Below, one piece after another: positions 46,582 through 57,172 of a stretch of 64,000 nucleotides of DNA (positions are counted from its first letter, which is position 1; each line of letters begins with the position of its first letter). The stretch is from the NCBI RefSeq assembly GCF_000264995.1, contig NW_006767448.1:248001-312000 (forward strand), in the 5' to 3' direction. This DNA is from Punctularia strigosozonata HHB-11173 SS5. Lineage: Eukaryota; Basidiomycota; Agaricomycetes; Corticiales; Punctulariaceae. The notes under the pieces were generated by a model. The model saw nothing but the letters and a program-made list of their open reading frames with translations, made no database searches and had not been told where the DNA came from. The translations under genes were made by a program, and so were the position numbers.

Positions 46582-47307
46582 AAGCCCTCGTCTAACGACC
46601 CTGCAATACACTCGGAAGCCACAGCATGCTATGGTGGCCCTTTCCGCCGGCGAGCGGAGAGAGCCAGCCGCTGCTGTGGCTCAAGATACATATCGGGTAT
46701 AATTAGCGGTGCGCCCTGGTCGCGACAACTCCTGCATGCGTTGTACTCGTGCCTTCCTCGATGCTCTCCAACTGCTGTTCAAAGAACCCATCAGACGATA
46801 ACGACTGAATTTTCACATCGCGACGGCAAAAAACTTCATGGGTTCTCGGCGGCGAAGGAGCGTTCAGCAGGGGTAAATTAGGGACCATCCGCCAATGATT
46901 GCAACGCAACTAAATCGGGACAAAGCGAACCTAACCGCGTATCCCGCCTGGTGGTTTCCGCCGTTAGCTCCGCCAAGTCGATTATTCGCTCGATGGGGTC
47001 GGTTCACTCAGAAATATCGGGCGAGTGTTTCCTTTCCATATTGGTGACAATGGATGTACACCGCTCCAACTGCCGTCGGTTTGTTCTGCGTTGGGGGTCC
47101 CGCGGTATCCACCGGACAGTTACTCGCGTACTTGAGAAATATTTGGCTCGCGACCTCCATTAGGCTGCGAGCGAAGAACTTCGGAGTCTTTCGAAAGCCT
47201 CGCGTGCGCAACGGGCTCGCTTTCGCTTTTAAAGCGCTAGGACCAGGCAAAATTTGCCATCCACAACCCCGCCCCGTGGCTTGCTCGTCTCTCCCCTCGT
47301 CGACTCT
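46582..47307. other. RAD17/ZnF-A intergenic region, itself part of the duplicated block
   Basis: No gene recognised. By eye, stretches at about 46,720-46,800 and 46,860-47,030 align with bases following both RAD17 relics (51.6-51.9 kb plus strand; about 59.25-59.15 kb minus strand). The segmental duplication therefore reached past the RAD17 stop. The ZnF-A promoter must lie here too. Confidence 0.4.
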
Positions 47308-48695
47308 ATGGTACTGCAGCGACCCAGGAAGCCTTACAGCCGGAAGACACGATCAAAACTTGTGGTGCAGCGCTCGGTGAGCCGTGGTTCTGCTCGTGGT
47401 ATAGAGTCTTCTTCTCACATCGTGAGTAGTTCAAACAGTCCGATAAACCTAGGGTACAATGCCCGCAGTGCCCCTCGACTGTCGGTCGCGAGTACGATCT
47501 CAAACGTCACATGCTTTTGCATCTCCGTCCCAAGGCGAAGGATAAGAAGTGAGTATTCCTTCCTCGGAACATGCGAAGGCAATTCTTAGTATCTATCTTG
47601 CGTAGGTCCTACCACTGCTCGCTCTGCCCGTTCAAAGCACTGCAAAAGAAGAACTGGGAGCATCATTTTAACGTCTACCAGTATGTGTGCACTTCGTTGC
47701 AAACGCGTGCATACGACTGACTACACATCAGCGATGAGAATCCTAAGATCTTCTGGTGCCTCATTCCAGGGTGCGATTTTGAGGGTCTCGACCCATCGAG
47801 TTACACGACTCATTGCAAGTTGATGCACGACACTCGTCCATCCATGTTGTACGGGACCATCGGCCGGTCGAAACACCCCGCCTACGATAAACTCACAAAG
47901 ACCGACCTTGAACACGACCTTCTCGCATTCGCGGAAGAAGATCCGGAGGAAGACGTCTCTCCGGAGATGGACCCAAGCTACGCGCCTAATGCTCCCCGCC
48001 CGCCTCCGCCTGTCGAGGTGAATTATCCGGAGCCTGACGTTCGCGAAGCAGGCTATACGGCGAAGTCCCCCTCGGCGCATTCTCCCTCCTTCGTTGTCCA
48101 CCAGGGTGCCGGTGTCCGCGGCGGATGTTGCGCCACGAAATCGCCGTCTCCATCACTCATCGTGCGCCAGGAAGCTTGCACCCGGGTCGAGAAATCGTCG
48201 TCGACCTCCACGACGTTCTTCCATGACGCCAGTACCCCCTACGCAGTTCCTACCCTCCGTTCCTGTACATGGTCCACCGAGGAGCTTCGTGCAGCTACTC
48301 ACCGCCACCGCGATGGCGGCAAGAGCAACGTCCACAGTTCCGGCACCCATCTCCCCGTCCAGTCCCCCGTCGCCGCCCCAGCCAAAATTGGCGCTATTGC
48401 GACGAACGGCGCCATGTTATCTTTTGCAAGCTCTTTCGCGACGGAGGCCAAGCGTGTCGTCTTGCCGCCCTGTTCCTCGCTCCCAGATCCTATGTCGTGG
48501 GTTCCACCCCCGCCTCAGGCAGTAGCCTCCCTCGCACCCCTCATGGCCCTGGCCAGCGACGTAACATCTGGTGCGGAGCGACGCAACAACTCGCCCGGCG
48601 TGTTTGCGTCGAGCCCCTACTACAGGCCCGAGGCTGCGCTCAGCCACGGTCATCACCAGGCAGTGTCGTATTACCGGATGCACACCGGTGTCTGA
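47308..48695 (+). CDS. ZnF-A: three-finger C2H2 protein of an unnamed local family
   Basis: Exons 47308-47376, 47439-47548, 47606-47680 and 47732-48695 give 405 aa. The first exon (23 codons) is basic (QRPRKPYSRKTRSKLVVQRS). Three fingers follow: CPQCPSTVGREYDLKRHMLL-H, CSLCPFKALQKKNWEHHFNV-Y-H and CLIPGCDFEGLDPSSYTTHC-KLMH; the last His of finger 2 is split by intron 3. Then RPSMLYGTIGRSKHPAYDK, a long disordered region, VPTLRSCTWSTEELRAA, VVLPPCSSLPDPMSWVPPPP and the tail HHQAVSYYRMHTGV. ZnF-B and ZnF-C share these marks. Zinc fingers suggest nucleic-acid binding, and a nuclear role is inferred. It sits 0.7 kb downstream of RAD17 on the same strand. Confidence 0.82.
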
Positions 48696-49464
48696 CCACT
48701 CATTAACCTGCTCTGACTACGGTGCTCTCATCGGTAAAATCGGATTCCGTTCCCTTTTCAGCGCCATACACGATGCGCCATGGACTCGTAGCCCCCTTGC
48801 TTTTGTTGTCTTGTGTGTCTGTGATTGTCGAAGAGCGGTTGAGTCCATCATAATTAGCTTCCCCCTCGAACGCCATAGACGGCACTTATTGTACTTCGTC
48901 GCTCCACGGCTGTGTCGTTATTGTTCCTCGGTTTGCATCTAACATATGTTACTACCACGTTGTTGTTACAATCCGTACACGACGAACATACCCCAAGGTT
49001 CTAGCTAATAGCCTCGCTCGCCGGGCGGTTCAGACACGATCGGCAACGCATGTGCGTGTCTTGTCCTGTCCGCATCACAGACAGGATGACGGCTTTCGCT
49101 TTCGGAGACTGATAGGTAAGATTCGCCGACGCGGTCACGAGCGTGCAAAGGCATCCACCAGTCCACTGCGATCGAAGATGGAACAAACCGCCGGGAAAAT
49201 GTGATGGACACAATATAGCGGTTGGTTGAGGCTCGATTCTGTGCTGCGCTGTTCTACTCCGTCGTACTTATGATAATAAAGCGATGGAAAGGCAGTGTTT
49301 GACTTCCCCGCGAGTAGTCGTTTCGGATTTCCATTCCAATCGATGACGAGACACGGTATGATTTATTGTGGGTGTATGGGCAGCATGAGTCACAAAACAT
49401 CGTGCATGCTCATCAACTTATTAAACGTTGATTCTCTCATCGTGCGCGATACTGATCAAGGGGA

Positions 49465-49519
49465 CTCGAAGAGAGAGCGCGAAACGCCTAAGTTAGGCGT
49501 TTCGCGCTCTCTCTTCGAG
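49465..49519. repeat. 55-bp perfect palindrome (27-bp arms, 1-nt centre)
   Basis: The left arm 49465-49491 begins CTCGAAGAGAGAGCGCG and the right arm 49493-49519 is its exact reverse complement, with a single G between. Pairing stops at the A/A just outside both arms. No gene overlaps it. A stem this long with almost no loop is unlikely by chance. It might be a fold-back remnant or joined inverted termini, or an RNA hairpin if transcribed; the sequence alone does not decide. Confidence 0.9.
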
Positions 49520-50403
49520 ACCCACTCGGTCTCATATGGCGTCGCAATCTAGACTACAAGACTTGTACCTCCGCCTAACCTTGTAGCCATTGCAAGGCCT
49601 TGCAAGTTCTCGCGCGAGTGCGGCCGTTTTTGCGATGAAGTCAGGTGATCGCATACGGGGAAGAAGGTTAAGCGCCCCGTTCGCCCAAGCGCTCGTAGAT
49701 GCCTGTCGAGCAAGTCAGCTTTCGGATCATTGCTTGGGCAAACACTTGAACGCCTACCGCTCGCTTCCATCAACAGGATGCTTTCCTGGAAACACACTAT
49801 ATAACCCCTTGTCGGACGACTTGTATTGCTCCCTGACGCACGTTGTTCTGCACTTGGAGCTCGTTGGCGGGGGCAAGTCTCGTCCCCCAGAAGACCGCCG
49901 ATGACGATGTTCAAGGTACTTGCTGATGGTCCAGTATGCGGTATACACGTAAGGGAGTGATACAGTCCCACCTCGCAGGCTTTTCCATGGGGGGTGACGA
50001 TATGAATTGCGCGATGGTTGTACAACGCGAGTCCTACGATAACGGCGGGAGGACTTGTCCAAGAGAAGCGCAAGATGAGATGGGCCTTCGTCGATGAGTG
50101 CGCTGGAGGAAGAAGATTCGTGAATATAACGAACTGAATCGTTGAGTACGTTGCCCATACCGGCGCGCTTCCATGCTCGATGACGACCTCTTGATATCAG
50201 CGCATAGTCTTGTCCGGCCCGTTTCACATGCGATAACTCGAAGATCAGGCGTAGTTTCTTGCCTCCTCAATGCGTGTTCTCCGGTTATGCTCAACCTACG
50301 CGCGGGAATCTACGCACGGCAGGCTCAGACCAAGCATTTTCACTGTGATAGGTAGGCTGGGAGTGGCTGCTCACAGGGGTCTAGCCCAGGTATCACAGTC
50401 GAT

Positions 50404-50439
50404 GCCTCCAATTAGAGCGTGGCAGGTCTAATTGGAGGC
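50404..50439. repeat. 13-bp perfect inverted repeat with 10-nt loop
   Basis: GCCTCCAATTAGA at 50404-50416 pairs exactly with TCTAATTGGAGGC at 50427-50439, with the loop GCGTGGCAGG between. It lies in a gene-poor interval 0.6 kb before a RAD17 relic. It could be a hairpin in a transcript or a small fold-back; no function is assigned. Confidence 0.8.
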
Positions 50440-50989
50440 CCCATTCACTCATGCGGATTGCCGTGGCACTGTCACGCATCATTACGAGGTGGTGAGCGCT
50501 GGAGCACTGCTGTATCCATGTGGCACATGGATTCAGCAGAGTCTGACACTCGCTCTATAGGATGCATATGATCAGCAAGTCTATTCAAATTTCAGGACAC
50601 AAAACACGACTACCCACCCGTGCCAATGCCACCGATCGAGTGTCTAATGACCGCTTGATGAACTCGCCAGGACCAGATAGCGACGTTCGAAAGGAGAAAA
50701 TCTAAGGACCGTTGGGCCATGCCAGACAACCCTCGCAAGACCTGTAGCTTGTACTTGCGACGAGACATACACGATCGCGATTGCCCGTCAGGAATGTGAT
50801 TTCTATCCGTTAACTGTGTGGCGTCGTTAGCCGTCCAGCGAGTCCCTATGGATCTGTAAGGTCCGTCCAGAGTTGAACGGCTGCTCAGGTAGCATGATCG
50901 TGATGAAGTCGCTCAGCATGCAAGAGTGAGTTCGTTGGTCTAAACGTGGCTGCCGGAAAGTCGTGCTAATGGTTGGCTTTTTCACCGCG

Positions 50990-51520
50990 GCCGTAGGTCA
51001 ACGAGCTAACTGTGGCCTCTGGTCGTCTACCCGCTGCTTTTCCCCGTCGCACTTACGAGGGTACAAATCAGACGGAGTCGACATATTCCGGACATGCACA
51101 GGGAGCGCAAGTGCCGGCCCGTCGTGGAGGTCCCTCGGCATTCCGCCCGATGCCGGTCGTACCTGGTCGCTGTTTTCCGGCGGATGCAGTGACCAATCTG
51201 GGTGGCGTCCAAGAAGCTTCGAACTGTGACGGGGTGAAGCGAAGTTTTACTCAGTTCTCGCCCGATCTCCGTTTTCGTTTTCCTCGTGGTTAATGCTAGA
51301 CATTTTAGGTGCCCTTTGTTCCATCGGTTGCTCTCGACGTTCACGTTCACACGAGGTGGACCTCTCCTCTTTCCAGACCTCGTGGAGGTCGATGCCGAAC
51401 CAATCGCTGCTGGTGATGTCACGAACTAGCGGCCCTTCGAATTCGCGCGGCGAGTCAGGAGCAAGATATCCACGCGCGATGCAAGTTCGTAGATATCGGG
51501 GGCCTGCGCCCAGCGCTTAC
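50990..51520 (+). pseudogene. Decayed copy of the RAD17 3' end (relic 1)
   Basis: Collinear by eye with RAD17 at about 46,060-46,550. In the matching frame it reads DMHRERKCRPVVEVPRH where Rad17 has DNLHKERDCRSAVEDVRH; further on the bases match around TCGTACC, an intron with its CATTTTAG acceptor, then CCATCGG...TTCACACGAGG and GGTGATGTCACG, as in the real gene (HRLFSKMTFTRG, GDVTEEG). Identity is roughly 65-70% over the best stretches. The intron position is retained, which argues for a DNA duplication rather than a processed copy. The frame is broken, so no protein is expected. Similarity to RAD17 downstream sequence continues to about 51.9 kb. Confidence 0.7.
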
Positions 51521-52000
51521 GGTACACCGTCGTGGCCTTACTCACTCTTAGAAATCGTACCCACCGGCCAGCTCCGCCAACTTTTCCAGCATTTTCTAAA
51601 GTGCAAGCGCCCTGGTTGTATAGCTTCACGATGCTGTTGTATTCGCGCCTTCTTACGAAGCGTTTCAGATAATGCCCATCGAACCTTATCAGACGTTCAC
51701 CATCTGGTTCCCACGTAACGACGTCGCGAACGTTCAGAGCTGCGGATCAGCCAAAACGTCCTTCTCGACAGGGGCAATTTATGGTGCATCGAAAACGGTC
51801 TGGTTCAGCCGACAACGTATCTATGGAAGATGCGGCTAACACGTTCGTGACCGCGTGGCTCTGCCTACGGTCCGCTCTACATCCTCGATGTGTTTTTTTC
51901 GATGGAGCTGTATCGGGATAGGATCCACACGTCGGTGTTTACGTGGCGGCTCTCAGTGGCCATCCAAATGGTGAGAAGTGGCTTTCATTGGTTCGTGAAG
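51521..52000 (+). repeat. Duplicated RAD17-downstream segment
   Basis: The bases around 51,650-51,730 (CGAAGCGTTTCAGATAATGC and on) recur on the minus strand at about 59,230-59,150, with a near-identical run GCGTTTCAGATAATGCCC followed by CTTATCAGACG versus CTTTATCAGACG. A weaker match lies downstream of the real RAD17 near 46,740-46,790. This is non-coding flank shared by the duplicated blocks; its right limit is unclear. Confidence 0.5.
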
Positions 52001-52340
52001 AGCCACCGCTCGAAGCCTCCGGTGGATGGGTACGCCTTAGAGACCCATAAAAGCGGTGGTGAAATGGGGCAGGAGCATCGTTCTTGTCCCAAATCGCTCG
52101 TCATGCCGCCTGACCGCAGTGCTGTCACAATCAACCGTGCAACTAGCGAGGTGTGTTGCATGAACCCCTCTCCCCCAAGCGGTAGTTTGCAAGTCTTACC
52201 CCCCTCAACAGAATACCTGGCTGAGCTACTATCCTGGCCGCGGCAGGACTCCTGCGCGACTCACGAAATGCGATCAGCGACGCCGTCGAGAGTGTAGCAA
52301 AGTAAAAAGGTGGGCTCTCAATCGTTTCACTGCATACACC

Positions 52341-52700
52341 ATGCTGACCGCGGGAACTGCCAGTCCACGTTCGTCTATCTGTCCGGCGCCCAACGTCACG
52401 GAGGAGACAGAGTTAATCGAGTCTTCGGCCCACGCTTTGGTCGCTTCGCGCCCCACGCATGCGCCGCGTTCGTCGATATCACCAGATCCAACATACGCGC
52501 CCGAGCAGGCTCTCGATCGCGCGGATCGTTCGAACCGTGTCGAGGGACAGACCGATGGCAGCGTCCACAGCTACCTTTACAAAATGTATGCGAAGGACCA
52601 CGTGTGGTGGACCGACAGTACACCCAACTCAAAAGGCTCCCTCGAAGCTCAATCAAGCTCGTCCAAGAAGCAGCCTCGACCGCTGAATGTTTCGAAATAA
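52341..52700 (+). CDS. Short Ser/Pro-rich open frame, 119 aa, uncertain
   Basis: The ATG at 52341 has a good context (CACCATGCTG) and the frame runs to TAA at 52698-52700, reading MLTAGTASPRSSICPAPNVT, VASRPTHAPRSSISPDPTYA and SYLYKMYAKDHVWWTDSTPN. It has no domain, signal peptide or membrane segment. It lies between the duplicated segment and UBA2. It could be a small gene or a chance frame. Confidence 0.3.
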   Translation: MLTAGTASPRSSICPAPNVTEETELIESSAHALVASRPTHAPRSSISPDPTYAPEQALDRADRSNRVEGQTDGSVHSYLYKMYAKDHVWWTDSTPNSKGSLEAQSSSSKKQPRPLNVSK

Positions 52701-52965
52701 ACGCTCCTCAGAGCCTACTTGCGGTCTGTGTCGTACGATATCCGCATGGGCGCAGAATGCGTGGTCAATCACCGTGGACACGATCATTACACACAAATCC
52801 TACCTGTATCCAAATAGACATTGGATTTAGATGTAGAGACTTCCAATTCAATCGCCGCAGAGTGAATGCATGATTACAATCGCGAGGAGTTCTACATTAA
52901 TACATACGTCGTTACGTATAAATATCAAGCGACATAGCGGCGTTGACCCTTCCGACGCAAAACCT

Positions 52966-55566
52966 TCAGTCGATCTCAATCACGTCGTCCCTAAGCTCCT
53001 CGTTCGCGGTGTCTAGCATGACTAACCCGTCCTCGTCGAGTTTTCGCTTTTTGCTCGGGCTCGCAAAGACGGAGTCCGGAATGGCACCGTTGGTCCGTGC
53101 CCTCTTGGGTAAGGGTTCCTCGTTGTCATCCGGTGCAGGGCGTTTGACGGCGGTCGATGGCGGAGGTGTGGACGGCATTGGTGCGGCGGGCTTGGGTTTC
53201 GCTGGAGGCGAGGGTAACGGCGAGGGTAGAATCATCGCCGGCCCATCCGCAGGATGTGGTTCTCTGCTGGTGGGTGAGCGACTGTATGAGCGACAGATGA
53301 AAGAGATGCTCACGGTAACGGAGATATGGCTACGGCGATCGTGGCCAGTTCGTCGTCCTCATCCACAATCGTTAAGAATTTACCCCTGGTTACCCCGAGG
53401 CTTTCCAATGTCCGGTCGTTGTTGTCATCGAAGTCGGGGTCGCTGAGGATGCGCTTGTCTTCGTAAACGCTCACATCACGCGGACCAGTCCCCCGCCCTT
53501 CACCGTCGCCGTCGCCGAGAAGGCTGTTGACAACCTCACCAAGCGTTACTCTCGCGGGATCGCAGCGTAGCTCGGCATACACATCTCGGCATACGCCACA
53601 CGACGGGTTAGGGTGGGAGACACCAACAGTGCTGAGAGGTAATTGAGGTTTGAATTGGATGAAGACGTTCTTGAGCTTGTCGTAAGACTTGCGTAGAAGA
53701 TGAAGGGCCTGGAGGACGATAAGACCAGAAATGATCGCGTTTGTCGTGGCGATAGCAGGAATTATGTTGCCTGCCATCTCTAGCAGATGATCAGGGCATC
53801 AGCGTGCGAGTACCTAGGAGGCAACAGTACATATCACCTTTGACCTCCCACCGAGTCTTGCCTGCGATACCGTACGCAGCGGACCGAAGGTTTGCGGCAG
53901 CGGTGACGAAGTCGAGCGTATCGTCATCATCCTTGTCGAAGGAAATGGTCTCTTCACCGTCACGTAAACGCTCCGCAAGGCGATGCGTGCTGGTAACAAG
54001 ATGATGAGATAAAGCACATATGCTAAGGACGCTTAAAGAGCCATACCTTGCAACGAAAAGGTTTAAATTCTCCTTTAGAGAGAGCGTCTTCTGGTCTTTC
54101 AGGCGGGCAGCGTCGGAGCTCGGGCCTTGTTCGCGAATCCCGGATTTGTCGTCCAGCATCTCCTCCACTGCTGAGCTGCCCTTCGACGCTTTCCCATTCT
54201 TCCCGTTCGCGCGTGCGCCGTTTCCATTCGGTGCGGCCTGATCGCTCTTCACCGATCGCAGGACGAACGTGCCATCATGAATGCTGTCGTAATCGAGCGG
54301 AGTCGGCGGTGCGCGATGGCGCCACATGTCAGCCATGGACAGTAGATTTCGGATGTCCGCATTGAAAACTTTTTGGAAAGCCATCTTTGCTGGGTCGGCG
54401 TTGGGGTCTGTGGTGGACGGTGTTCGGAGCGCAGTGCGTACGGCCTTGAAGGCTTGTTGCTCTTGACGCAGCTTCGCTATCTCTTGGGCTGTGTAGCGCT
54501 GAAGTGAGCGAAAGACTCCGACGCATTCATGATGAAGCCTCACCGTTCTCTCCCTGCTTCTCCGCTTCATCAAGGTCGCTTTGTCCGCCGGCATCTTCGT
54601 CTTCGCCAAAGAGTTGGCTGGTGGGTGCGTGAATTTGGCAATACAGTAGAATCGAATTGGCAATATGACAAGACACCATTAGCGACAGGAGATGATGATG
54701 CCTGGGTGAGACAGACGCCCGCTACCACGGTGTTCGACTGAAAACTATGGAAAGGAGAGGGGTTAGAAGGCGGCGACTCACGACATCAGGTAGCTCTTCG
54801 CCCAAACAATGCAGTGTATCGGTTGTGACGGCGTGGAACGAATAGTGCACACCGGGAATGTCTTGGGCGTCGGTTTCGGTATGCAGTCGAAGCACTCCGT
54901 ACGGTCCTTGAGCAACGGTTGGACTTGACCAAGATATCCCGCTGTTCCAGATTCGACCAAGGGAACTTCGGCCGCCATGCACATCTTGTTGACGTGTCTG
55001 CGCGCATCTGTGTTGATGACAATAGTATACTGTGGTTCACCGCAACAGGATGGCGCTACCGACCAAGGTTATCGAGGGCGTTCAGGACAAGGTCAAACGA
55101 CTTGAACCACGATAGGTCGTATTGCGGCTCTTTGATGTTGCCATGTATTGGCGTCAAGTGTATGTTCGGGTTGAAAGGACCCGCAGTTTGTGCCGCGACC
55201 TCAATTCACGATAGTCAGCGCACTAGACGAAAACATGACGCATATAGCCAGTCGAGGACACACCAGGGCTTTACTCTGTTTCACATCTTTCTTCCTGAAT
55301 AGGAATTGCCGGTTGAGATTCGAAAGGTCGATGGTGTCTAGGTCTAGCACGGTTATGTGCCCGAAACCAGTAAGCACGAGATTCTTTACTGTTAAATCAT
55401 GGAAGATATTCAGCATCATGTTCTCGTATGATAGGATTCACATACACAATTCGCATCCAATACCACCGGCACCAACTAAGAGCACCTTGGTATCTGCAAG
55501 TTTCGCGTGCAGTTCTCGCCCAAGGATAGCTTCAGCGTGTGTGGTCCGAGATGTCGAGAAAGTCAT
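52966..55566 (-). CDS. UBA2: SUMO-activating enzyme E1 catalytic subunit (Uba2)
   Basis: Starts [20 protein letters not shown], then the nucleotide-binding [40 protein letters not shown] and [20 protein letters not shown]. The zinc site (CFDCIPKP) and catalytic cysteine follow ([20 protein letters not shown]). After [20 protein letters not shown] come [56 protein letters not shown], the second CxxC ([15 protein letters not shown]), the ubiquitin-like domain and a Pro-rich, basic tail with [10 protein letters not shown] and [10 protein letters not shown], likely nuclear localisation signals. It forms the SUMO E1 with Aos1. All key residues are present, about 650 aa, many short introns. The stop is at 52966-52968. 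Confidence 0.94.
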
Positions 55567-55926
55567 TTCGCGCGCAGTTACGTGTTCCTTTCACGTCTAG
55601 GCGCAAGATTTAGGAGGTAAGAGCAAGAGCCCGAGGTGAGCGACGACGAGAACAAGCTACGACGATGACGGGAAGCCGGAGGCGTTTGACGTTCCCTGCA
55701 ATATGCGCAATATACGGTCACCTGATCATGATAAGTCTCAGAAGCGATCAAAGGTGTATAAGCAGCCAATGAGCTGTATATTCACTTTTTTCTTCCAAGT
55801 ATTACAGCTTACACCCTTAATTAATGTAAGATTTGTGATCATCTAGGCTTTTCTTTCCCAGCTGCGCGTAGTGGAATCCCCGCACCATAGCATAACCTCT
55901 GACTTGCCCTGGAAGAGGACCAGAAT

Positions 55927-56523
55927 ATGCCTAGCTTTACGCCGCTTCCCAAACCGCACTGCTTTGGAATGGATGAACTCGCTGAGGCCGCAACTGCGCG
56001 CGCTGAACTTGCGGCTCAGGAGCAAAACGGCACACCTGCCGAATCGAAGCCAGTATACATCCATCTTGCGCAAGGTCTTGCTCTTACCACCGGGTCAGCA
56101 CTGGGCGAACGCTGTCCTTCAAAGGAAGACTGCCTTGCGGCCTTCGTAGCTCCGAACTCCGTCGGCTTGACCGCAGGCGCTCGCGCGTGGTCGAAACACG
56201 CCCATCGCGGCGGCTCCGGCTGGTGGGGACATCCGTCTGGACCCGTTGCGAAGATCAACGAGAGAGCGCTTGAACTGTTCCACCGCGTAATGGAGAATGC
56301 AACATGGCGAAACCTCCATTGGCTACCGCACCAGATCTTGGTCTATGAAGTGCGTGTTGCAGCGGGTTATGGTATGCGCTTTGCGCAAGATCGTTTGTCA
56401 TGCGCGACCGGAGAGGGAGAGGGCTCCGCATCCGAGTTCGCTGCTCGAGCTTGGTTATTCCGAGGTTTCCTTGAGCCTCAAATCAATAATGGGCATGAGA
56501 TTGGTTGGCGTCATGATCTATAA
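55927..56523 (+). CDS. Conserved basidiomycete protein of unknown function, 198 aa
   Basis: A single-exon frame starting MPSFTPLPKPHCFGMDELAE and ending NNGHEIGWRHDL. The centre, WSKHAHRGGSGWWGHPSGPV followed by INERALELFHRVMENATWRN and LHWLPHQILVYEVRVAAGYG with MRFAQDR, has the high Trp/His content and evenly spaced invariant-looking residues of a folded domain. I believe similar proteins recur in Agaricomycete genomes, without an assigned function. No signal peptide or membrane segment. It reads away from UBA2, so the 360 bp between them probably holds both promoters. Confidence 0.7.
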   Translation: MPSFTPLPKPHCFGMDELAEAATARAELAAQEQNGTPAESKPVYIHLAQGLALTTGSALGERCPSKEDCLAAFVAPNSVGLTAGARAWSKHAHRGGSGWWGHPSGPVAKINERALELFHRVMENATWRNLHWLPHQILVYEVRVAAGYGMRFAQDRLSCATGEGEGSASEFAARAWLFRGFLEPQINNGHEIGWRHDL

Positions 56524-57172
56524 ACGTGTTTGATCTTGTATCTTCAATATCCTCAGGTCAGTATAAGCGACTGGTTCCGTTATCTGCGTCTGAATCGCAC
56601 CCAACTTATAGATCTACCACGTACTATCGTGTTGGTTTACGCACTGCAGGAACTAGGTGATAATCCCCCGATCAACCTGGTCCGTCTATTAGCCCTCGAT
56701 AGCTGTTAACATCACGCCGTTTGTAATCAACAAAGAAGTGTTACTCGCTGCGCGGAGGAAGGCTAGTAATATAATAGCCTGAAGCTACGTTTCTGTGGGG
56801 ATTCTAGGCAGATTTCCTTGACCCGAAACCGGCTGTTCCGCGATGTTCCCGTTCAATAACTTGAGGCAGTTACGTGTATTGTAAACCATTATCTACCACA
56901 CGCGAAACAGCTTCAAAGTGAGATACAGACACAGCAGACCGCACAGCGGTCAAAAACAAACAATTCCGCGGTGATCATCAGGACGAGGGAATAAAACCGA
57001 TAACTAATTGTACAGTGGAACACATTTCTCTCACGTCAGACGAGAGACCGATACAGGCAAGGGTACGGGTACATGACGAGAAGATTACCTCATATTCGGG
57101 GCGGAAACTCGCGCATTGGACATTCGTGTATCTTTAGCCTATACGCGCCGCGTTTCCTCGACGGTGACGGAC
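56524..57172. other. Intergenic stretch, nothing recognised
   Basis: About 650 AT-richer bases between the conserved protein and the ZnF-C stop. No coding, RNA or repeat signal was seen. Confidence 0.4.

Larger units (their letters stand above)
48696..50980. other. Gene-poor interval
   Basis: About 2.3 kb with no recognisable gene. Two minus-strand open stretches (49549-50073 and 49754-50227) overlap in different frames and show no domain. The interval contains the 55-bp palindrome at 49,465 and the stem-loop at 50,404, listed separately. Confidence 0.4.

Noticed and set aside
49549-50294. Two long minus-strand open stretches of about 157-174 codons
   Set aside because: They overlap each other in different frames, lack domains, credible starts and splice context, and lie next to non-coding repeats.
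50990-52000. Region first suspected to be part of an unknown transposable element because it recurs in inverted form at 59-60 kb
   Set aside because: The shared part aligns with the RAD17 3' end including an intron, so it is a duplicated host gene segment; no terminal repeats, target-site duplications or transposase-like frames were seen.
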